Assembly: GCA_964477085.1 (NCBI GenBank)
Contig: CAYZDF010000034.1
Location: 1-32,292 of the forward strand
DNA: 32,292 nt
Reading direction: 5' to 3'
Source: Dichloromethanomonas sp964477085
GTDB taxonomy: Bacteria > Bacillota > Desulfitobacteriia > Desulfitobacteriales > Syntrophobotulaceae
Position numbers and translations under genes: made by a program. Below, one piece after another: positions 23,908-29,620 of this stretch (its first letter is position 1; each line of letters begins with the position of its first letter). The notes beneath the pieces were generated by a model that saw only the letters and a program-made list of their open reading frames with translations, ran no database searches and was not told where the DNA came from.

Positions 23908-25770
23908 CTATTTGGCGACTATGGAACCATTTGACTTCCTAAGCCTGCTCTTATTAGTCGCCAGCATGTAAATGACGGCTGCGTAGAAGGCTACAAGGAT
24001 AATAGTACCAAGGTTAAACGGACCATTGGCATCCCAGTACAGATAGGTATAACCCCAAGCACCAGGAATGAATGCGTAGTAGAGGAAGAACAGGAAGGTC
24101 TTACGGATGGTATCCCCTTCACGTCCAACGAAGCCTACCACCGCAGAAGCTGCAACCACGTTATGAATACAGATGGTGTTACCAGCAGCACCGCCGATAG
24201 CTTGAAGAGCAACGATCCAGATCGGCCATTCCATTGCCATGGAAGATAGTGCTGGATTACCAGATACGATAAGTTGAGCAGTCTTGAATTGGAACAGAGA
24301 AAAGGTCATGTTGGATACGGTATTGGAACCGGCAACGAATGCACCGAGACCTCCGATAATTGGAGCAAATAAAGGCCACAGTCCGCCGGTTAATTGATAG
24401 GTCGCTTCAGCCAGAGCATAAGGCATCTTCATATATCCCGCTGCACCGCCGCCGGAATTGATAAGAACCTGAACCATGGGAACGGTGAAGATAAGTGCTA
24501 CGCTGGCACTGACAATAACTTTACTGGCTTGTTTCCAGGCTTTTGCATAAGCATCAGTCTTCATACCATGGGTTAAGAAGGTTAAGAGAGAAACAGCGAT
24601 AAAGATGGTTCCGGGTGAGTAAGCGATACCCCAGCTAGCTGCGATTCCGCCAATTTTAGGAAACTTGATAACAATGGTGTTGAGCCATGTTTTGAGGGGA
24701 ATAATGAGACGGGTCAAGAGAATTAAGCCGGCTACATAGATATATGGCATCCAAGCTATGAGGGTAGACATTCCACCTGGTTTCTCAACATAGTGAACTT
24801 CGAGGTTTCCAGTCCAGGATGGATCCCAGTCTTTTTTATCCAGGAAGTCCCACTCTTCCCCTTCTTTCGGGGTGAGGAATTTGTTCTTGGCAGCAATAAC
24901 CACGATAACCAGGCCAGTAAGTGCACCGAGCATAGAAGTTAATTCATAGTTGATAAAGTGGTTGATCAAAACGTAAGGAATGGTGAATGCAAGTGCTCCG
25001 AATAGCGCAAACGGCCAAAGAGCAAATCCTTCAGACCAGGACTTGTTCTTTCCAAAAATACGAGTCATGAAGCCTAAAAGTAAAAGCGGGGTTAAGAAAC
25101 CACCGGCAAAGTGTAAAAGAGCTACTTTATGAGCAAAGATCCCAACAAATTGATCGTAGTAAGCGACAGAATCTAATTTACCGGCACTGTCCACAATGGG
25201 GATGCCAATCTGAGCCGCAAACTCGTTAACAAGTTTGTCATTTCCTTGAGCAAGACCGGTACCAACACCAACTCGCATCGGGGTTCCAACTGCGCCGAAG
25301 GATACGGGTGTGCTTTGAATGATCATACCGGCGATAACGGAGGCGAAGGCCGGGAAACCAAGTCCTAACATCAAAGGACAGGCAACTGCCGCAGGAGTTC
25401 CGAATCCCGAAGCACCTTCGATGAAAGAGCCAAACAGCCAAGCTACGATGATGGTCTGTACACGTCTGTCAGGAGAGACGCTGATCAGACTCTGACGAAT
25501 CTGAGCCAGACCACCGGACTCCATAACTGTATAAAGAACAAGAACGGAACCGAAAATGATATAGAGAAGGCTGACTGCGGTAACGATACCGTTGAAGGAA
25601 GCCCCAACCATCTGCATCACAGGTAATTTCCAGACGAAGTATCCAAGTAAAACTGCGGTAATGTAAGAAAGTGGCATCGCTTTACTTGCCGGCCATCTAA
25701 GACCAACAAGGAAGATTCCTACTACCGTAATCGGCAGTAAAGCAAGAAAACCTTGCATCAAAATACTCAT
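23908..25770 (-). CDS. lctP: LctP-family lactate permease 3
   Basis: A 620-residue LctP-family symporter, two residues longer than its neighbours because the central polar loop reads TPKEGEEWDFLDKKDWDPSWTGNLEVHYVEK. Motifs are SFIEGASGFGTPAAVACPL, PMVQVLINSGGGAAG, GGLGAFVAGSNTVSNMTF and GGAAGNTICIHNVVAA. The tail is SNGSIVAK where permeases 1 and 2 have LNGSISAK. GTPMRVGVGTG, with methionine, is also found in permeases 4 and 5, while 1 and 2 have leucine. The ATG at 25770 has AAGGAGGAA upstream. Promoter at 26054-26082, leader about 277 nt; fadR3 follows. Confidence 0.93.
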   Translation of the reverse strand: MSILMQGFLALLPITVVGIFLVGLRWPASKAMPLSYITAVLLGYFVWKLPVMQMVGASFNGIVTAVSLLYIIFGSVLVLYTVMESGGLAQIRQSLISVSPDRRVQTIIVAWLFGSFIEGASGFGTPAAVACPLMLGLGFPAFASVIAGMIIQSTPVSFGAVGTPMRVGVGTGLAQGNDKLVNEFAAQIGIPIVDSAGKLDSVAYYDQFVGIFAHKVALLHFAGGFLTPLLLLGFMTRIFGKNKSWSEGFALWPFALFGALAFTIPYVLINHFINYELTSMLGALTGLVIVVIAAKNKFLTPKEGEEWDFLDKKDWDPSWTGNLEVHYVEKPGGMSTLIAWMPYIYVAGLILLTRLIIPLKTWLNTIVIKFPKIGGIAASWGIAYSPGTIFIAVSLLTFLTHGMKTDAYAKAWKQASKVIVSASVALIFTVPMVQVLINSGGGAAGYMKMPYALAEATYQLTGGLWPLFAPIIGGLGAFVAGSNTVSNMTFSLFQFKTAQLIVSGNPALSSMAMEWPIWIVALQAIGGAAGNTICIHNVVAASAVVGFVGREGDTIRKTFLFFLYYAFIPGAWGYTYLYWDANGPFNLGTIILVAFYAAVIYMLATNKSRLRKSNGSIVAK

Positions 25771-25916
25771 TGAATTTCCTCCTTAAGTTAATTTAAGGCC
25801 TGATAAGATTGAAAAATTAGAGCGCATTAAATGTAAATCGGAGATTAAAAAAATGCTACAAGAAACGAAAATTATTTAATCTAATTCTCAAAAATAATAA
25901 CTAACTTGTCTAAATC

Positions 25917-25952
25917 TCACCCTCCCTTTATTAAGCTAAGTATCTTTGACAC
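25917..25952 (-). CDS. Possible 11-residue leader peptide before lctP3
   Basis: GTG at 25950-25952 lies four bases after AAAGGAGG and opens a frame reading MSKILSLIKGG before TGA at 25917-25919. The second purine tract forms its last codons. The spacing is short and the frame is not preserved in the leaders of the other lctP genes, so this may be chance beside an mRNA-stabilising purine tract. Confidence 0.25.
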   Translation of the reverse strand: MSKILSLIKGG

Positions 25953-25980
25953 GATACCTCCTTTCATTTTGATAGGTCTA

Positions 25981-25991
25981 TGGCCTTGCTA
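25981..25991. promoter_or_regulatory. Operator-like site TGGCCTTGCTA (lctP3)
   Basis: Member of the TGGY-NNN-RCYA set, 211 bp upstream of the lctP3 start codon and about 60 nt into the predicted transcript. The flanking CTACCTGAC matches CTATCTGAC beside the lctP2 site. Confidence 0.45.
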
Positions 25992-26053
25992 CCTGACCTT
26001 TAAAAGTTGTGAATGATCGTTAGGTCTGCCAGCACAACCAGCTACTTGCTACA

Positions 26054-26082
26054 ATTCTAATGAAATATTCTGAATTTTACAA
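26054..26082 (-). promoter_or_regulatory. lctP: Sigma-A-type promoter of lctP3
   Basis: TTGTAA, a 17-bp spacer and TAGAAT on the minus strand. A TGTCG box (CGACA on plus, 26144-26148) lies exactly 61 bp upstream of the -35. Confidence 0.75.
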
Positions 26083-26170
26083 CTCGTCAGAAGAGTTGCT
26101 ATTTTTTTACATTTGAGAAAATTATGTATATATCAACATACCTCGACATAATAACTGTTTCGAATTAAGA

Positions 26171-26216
26171 AACAAAAAACAAAGAAACAGCCATTTTTAC
26201 GGTAGTTTCTTTGTTT
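26171..26216 (-). terminator. Intrinsic terminator after fadR4
   Basis: AAAACAAAGAAAC (26176-26188) and GTTTCTTTGTTTT (26204-26216) form a 13-bp stem. In the minus direction the distal arm runs into TTTTTTG. It lies about 85 bp after the fadR4 stop codon. Confidence 0.8.
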
Positions 26217-26302
26217 TCTCTTTAATTTCATTATTTTAATGTCGTAAAATTAAGTTTTCAATATTAACATGAAACAAAAACCAGTTTGTAACAATTACTA
26301 TA

Positions 26303-27013
26303 TTATGTCAATTTTATATTAGCAACAATCGTCTCTTCAACACCTAAAAGGTGCTGAAGCATGCTGGACTGAGCTTTTTCTATATCCCTTTCTTTCAACG
26401 AATTAAAAATATCCAAATGTTCCTTGAATAATAAGTCCGGCGTATATTTATATTCAAAAAGTGTCGGATAGCTAACTCTGATCAGATGTTGAAGGTGATC
26501 GGATATCGTATCCATCAGTCTTATTGTAATCTTATTATGTGTAGCATGGGCAATACTGACATGAAAACAGTGATCGGCTTTTTCCCAGGAAGAACTCCCA
26601 TCCATCATATTGTGGAGGATGACTTCCAGTTGTTCCAATTCTTTTAGTGTTATTCTCTCTGCAGCAAAACCTGCAGCCTGAACCTCTATCATTCTCCTCA
26701 CTTCCAAAAGTTCAAGCACTGAGCTTCTCTCTAAAGAAAAAGCCCAGATAAACGAAGAAGCGATTTTATCTGGTTCCATCTGGCAGATATAGGCACCCTC
26801 TCCGGTACGCACTTCCACGATGCCCATCATTTCCAGAGCACTTAAGGCTTCACGAATCGATGATCTGCTGACTCTGAAGCTGTCAATAAGTTGTTTTTCT
26901 GATGGCAATCGGTCACCTGGCTTGAGGTGTCCATTGAGAATTAACTGTCTAACTTGCTCAACAATTTCCTCATAGATTTTTTTAGTTTTAATTGGTCTTA
27001 ACTCCACAGCCAT
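26303..27013 (-). CDS. FadR/GntR-family (FCD) regulator 4 of the lctP array
   Basis: A 236-residue paralogue. GntR helix PGDRLPSEKQLIDSFRVSRSSIREAL is the most divergent of the four (QLIDSF for HLVESF or ELVESF), so its operator preference may differ slightly. The FCD domain has KADHCFHVSIAHATHN and the histidine of FKEHLDIF, and it shares the RVSYPTLFEYKYTPDLL form with regulator 3. I chose the ATG at 27011-27013 (MAVELRPI), with GGAGAG just upstream; a GTG four codons earlier overlaps that site. It is 222 bp downstream of lctP4, with a hairpin between. No clear promoter of its own is visible, which favours read-through from lctP4. Confidence 0.9.
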   Translation of the reverse strand: MAVELRPIKTKKIYEEIVEQVRQLILNGHLKPGDRLPSEKQLIDSFRVSRSSIREALSALEMMGIVEVRTGEGAYICQMEPDKIASSFIWAFSLERSSVLELLEVRRMIEVQAAGFAAERITLKELEQLEVILHNMMDGSSSWEKADHCFHVSIAHATHNKITIRLMDTISDHLQHLIRVSYPTLFEYKYTPDLLFKEHLDIFNSLKERDIEKAQSSMLQHLLGVEETIVANIKLT

Positions 27014-27182
27014 ACATCTCTCCACAAATTTTTTTCATTTATACATGGGTAAATTGTCTTTGTTTCATTTTTCATTAATCTAATACTAACTTGAACATAA
27101 TAATGTTATGCGGAATATTGGAATAAAATTTGAACATTGTGAAGGGAAGATGATCGAAACAGGATATACACAGAATATAAGT

Positions 27183-27207
27183 TGGGAAGGGCCTAATGCC
27201 CTTCCCA
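27183..27207 (-). promoter_or_regulatory. GC-rich hairpin between lctP4 and fadR4
   Basis: TGGGAAGGGC and GCCCTTCCCA form a perfect 10-bp stem with a 5-base loop, 28 bp after the lctP4 stop. It is followed on the minus strand by ACTTATATTC, too U-poor for a standard terminator. Confidence 0.75.
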
Positions 27208-27235
27208 GTATTTAATGTTTTGTTTTATACTGTTC

Positions 27236-29077
27236 TCATTTTGCAGCTAATTTCTTCACCCTACCTGAATTGGTAGCCAAAACATAGACTACGAGTGCAT
27301 AGAAGACAACCAGGATGATGGTACCAAGGTTGAAAGCACCTTGTGACTGCCAGTAGAGATAGGAGTATCCAACTGAACCTGGGATTAAGCAGTAGTAGCA
27401 GAATGCCAGGAATGTCTTACGGATAACAGCACCTTCTTTACCGAGGTAACCAACCACAGCTGCAGCAGCAACGACGTTGTGAATACAGATAACGTTACCA
27501 GCTGCACCACCGATAGCCTGGAGAGCAACAATCCATACCGGCCATTCCAGAGCCATTGGAGCAAGTGCTGGGTTGCCAGCCACGATCAATTGAGCGGTCT
27601 TGAATTGGAATAAGGCGAATGTCATGTTGGATACGGTGTTAGAACCAGCGATGAATGCTCCCAATCCACCGATAACAGGTGCAAACAGGGGCCACAGTCC
27701 GCCAGTCAAACTATAGGTAGCTTCAGCTAATGCGAATGGCATCTTCAGATAACCTGCAGAACCTCCTGCAGAGTTGATGAACACTTGAACCATTGGAACA
27801 GTGAAGATAAGTGCTGAACCTGCACCCAACATGGTTTTGCCAGCTGTCTTCCAAGCCTTGGCATAAGCATCTGCTTTCATGCCATGGAGGAAGAAGGTAA
27901 TTAAAGAAGCGACAATAAAGATGGTTCCTGGAGAATATCCAACATCAAAGCTGGAACCGATACCACCAATAGTTGGAGCTTTGAAGAGAATCTTTTTAAG
28001 GAAAGCAGTAACAGAGGGTACCAGACGGGTAAAGAGAATCAGGCCAGCGACGAGAACATAAGGCATCCAAGCCATGAGGGTTCCCATTCCGCCGGGTTTC
28101 TCTACATAATGAATATCGATAGAACCTTTCCATTCGGGATCCCATTGACTCTTATCGACGAAATCCCAACTGTCTTTAGGAACAAGGAAACCAGCTCTGG
28201 CAGCGAAGGTTACGATGATAAGGCCGGTAAGTCCACCAAGCATAGAAGTAAGCTCATAGCTTACGAAGAAGTTAACCAGGATATAAGGAATTGTCATGGA
28301 AAGAGCTGCGAAGATAGCGAAAGGCCATACGGCAAGACCTTCGGAGTAAGATTTGTTCTTACCGAAGAGACGAGTCATGAAAGCACAGATAATGAGCGGA
28401 ATGAATAATCCACCAACAAAATGCATGATTGCAACTTTATGTGTGATGAAACCAACAAAATGGTCATACTGTAGGCTGTCATATTTACCTGCGGCATCAA
28501 TAATGGGGAAGCCAATCTTTGCTGCGAATTCATTGACGATCTGTTCTTGACCTTGTCCTAGACCGGAACCAACACCGACACGCATCGGAGTTCCAACGGC
28601 ACCGAAGGAAACCGGTGTGCTTTGGATGATCATACCGGAGATAACCGCTGCTAATGCTGGGAAGCCAAGTCCGAGCATCAGAGGACAAGCCACAGCAGCA
28701 GGAGTACCGAAACCGGAGGCGCCTTCGATGAAGGAACCGAACAACCAAGCAACGATAATGACTTGTACACGTCTGTCAGTAGAAATGCCCATCAAGCTTT
28801 GACGGATCTGGTGTAATCCACCACTTTCCATGATGGTGTACAAAAGAAGAATTGAACCAAAGATGATATAAAGAAGGCCGACAGCTGTAACGACACCTTT
28901 AACTGTACCACCCACGATCTGCATAGTGGGAAGTCCCCATACGAAGTAACCAATAAGTACAACGGAAATATAAGAAAGAGGCATCGCTCTACTAGCAGGC
29001 CATTTTAAGCCGACCAAGAAAACAGCAACTACCAAGATAGGAACCAAGGATAGGAAACCTTGCATTAGAATGCCCAT
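27236..29077 (-). CDS. lctP: LctP-family lactate permease 4
   Basis: A 613-residue LctP-family symporter. I chose the ATG at 29075-29077 (MGILMQGF), with GGGAGGT six bases upstream; a TTG five codons earlier is inside the ribosome site. Family motifs SFIEGASGFGTPAAVACPL, GGLGAFIAGSNTVSNMTF and GGAAGNVICIHNVVAAAAVVG are present. The substrate-region motif reads INSAGGSAG instead of INSGGGAAG, and the tail is shortened to KKLAAK. The first two thirds of the gene, its leader and its promoter are identical to those of permease 5, one 2397-bp period to the right; the last third diverges. It is the last permease in the array's transcription direction before a regulator gene (fadR4) in this repeat. 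Confidence 0.93.
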   Translation of the reverse strand: MGILMQGFLSLVPILVVAVFLVGLKWPASRAMPLSYISVVLIGYFVWGLPTMQIVGGTVKGVVTAVGLLYIIFGSILLLYTIMESGGLHQIRQSLMGISTDRRVQVIIVAWLFGSFIEGASGFGTPAAVACPLMLGLGFPALAAVISGMIIQSTPVSFGAVGTPMRVGVGSGLGQGQEQIVNEFAAKIGFPIIDAAGKYDSLQYDHFVGFITHKVAIMHFVGGLFIPLIICAFMTRLFGKNKSYSEGLAVWPFAIFAALSMTIPYILVNFFVSYELTSMLGGLTGLIIVTFAARAGFLVPKDSWDFVDKSQWDPEWKGSIDIHYVEKPGGMGTLMAWMPYVLVAGLILFTRLVPSVTAFLKKILFKAPTIGGIGSSFDVGYSPGTIFIVASLITFFLHGMKADAYAKAWKTAGKTMLGAGSALIFTVPMVQVFINSAGGSAGYLKMPFALAEATYSLTGGLWPLFAPVIGGLGAFIAGSNTVSNMTFALFQFKTAQLIVAGNPALAPMALEWPVWIVALQAIGGAAGNVICIHNVVAAAAVVGYLGKEGAVIRKTFLAFCYYCLIPGSVGYSYLYWQSQGAFNLGTIILVVFYALVVYVLATNSGRVKKLAAK

Positions 29078-29284
29078 GTGTTTACCTCCCAAGAAATTTT
29101 GTTAACTTAACATATGAATTACTAAACAAAAAAAACTTAAATCAATGCAAAATAAAATAAAATACCAAAAAAAAGTCATAAATTCTCATTTTTAAAAACA
29201 AACCAGTTTTTATTCTCTAATATCACCTTCCTAATCGAATTTTAAAAACCTGTTATCACACTCCTCTCAAGAAAACTATTGTAA

Positions 29285-29295
29285 TGGCCATACCA
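29285..29295. promoter_or_regulatory. Operator-like site TGGCCATACCA (lctP4, distal)
   Basis: One base short of perfect TGGT-NNN-ACCA. It is 208 bp upstream of the lctP4 start, the same distance as the lctP2 site, and 32 bp (about three helical turns) from the stronger palindrome at 29313-29331. Confidence 0.5.
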
Positions 29296-29312
29296 TTCGA
29301 CTGATAATCGGT

Positions 29313-29331
29313 CTACTGGTTCTACCATTAG
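29313..29331. promoter_or_regulatory. FadR-type operator palindrome CTACTGGTTCTACCATTAG (lctP4, proximal)
   Basis: A 19-bp near-perfect palindrome with core TGGT-TCT-ACCA, the best FadR/LldR-like site in the window. It begins within a few bases of the predicted transcription start, so a bound repressor should block initiation. Confidence 0.65.
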
Positions 29332-29340
29332 GATAGTTTA

Positions 29341-29369
29341 ATTGTAGATAAATTGTCTGAAGATTACAA
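29341..29369 (-). promoter_or_regulatory. lctP: Sigma-A-type promoter of lctP4
   Basis: TTGTAA, a 17-bp spacer and TACAAT on the minus strand. A TGTCG box (CGACA on plus, 29431-29435) lies exactly 61 bp upstream of the -35. GTCGTAT and ATACGAC also form an inverted pair at about 29382-29388 and 29429-29435. Confidence 0.75.
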
Positions 29370-29520
29370 TGATTTTTTATAGTCGTATTATTTGTATTTT
29401 TGAGAATTAACTATCTATTTCTACATGATACGACATATAGCTTTTATATTATGTAGCATATTTTGTTGTTTTATGTATAATTATATGTTTATATGAATTG
29501 ATTTAGTTAATTCTCACAAC

Positions 29521-29567
29521 AAAAAAGGGAATATCAAAAGTGTTGATCACAGCTTTCGATAGTCCCT
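29521..29567 (-). terminator. Intrinsic terminator after lctP5
   Basis: AGGGACTATCGAAAG and CTTTTGATATTCCCT pair with one mismatch and one G-U around a 12-base loop and are followed by six T residues on the minus strand. It lies 54 bp after the lctP5 stop, where the other permeases have the GC-rich hairpin and a fadR gene. Confidence 0.8.
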
Positions 29568-29620
29568 AAAATTATGTGTAATTCTATATATTTTATACTC
29601 TTTTTAAGCTTAATAATGAT

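Larger units (their letters stand above)
25771..26050 (-). promoter_or_regulatory. Long leader of lctP3 with STAB-SD-like purine tract
   Basis: About 277 nt of leader. It contains operator-like TGGCCTTGCTA (25981-25991), the purine tract GAAAGGAGG (25957-25965) and a second tract AAAGGGAGGG (25920-25929). The first tract is identical to the STAB-SD core that protects the Bacillus thuringiensis cry3A mRNA 5' end. It also precedes an 11-codon mini-ORF. Confidence 0.5.
29078..29335 (-). promoter_or_regulatory. Long leader of lctP4
   Basis: About 257 nt, AT-rich and non-coding. It holds two operator-like palindromes (29285-29295 and 29313-29331) and two purine tracts on the minus strand, GAGAGGAG (29261-29268) and TTAGGAAGGTG (near 29222-29232). 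Confidence 0.5.

Noticed and set aside
27879..28802. Plus-strand open frames within lctP4 that recur identically in lctP5 (30276-31199)
   Set aside because: They are antisense shadows. They recur only because the underlying DNA is duplicated; they have no ribosome sites and show no independent conservation in lctP1-3.
29221..29270. Very short leader frames in the lctP4 leader (for example GTG ATA ACA GGT TTT TAA)
   Set aside because: Spacing to the purine tract is wrong, and the frames are not preserved in the other leaders.
29078..29620. CRISPR-like or small repeat array in the AT-rich gaps
   Set aside because: The gaps show no regularly spaced short repeats. Their similarity is explained by paralogous promoters, leaders and terminators.
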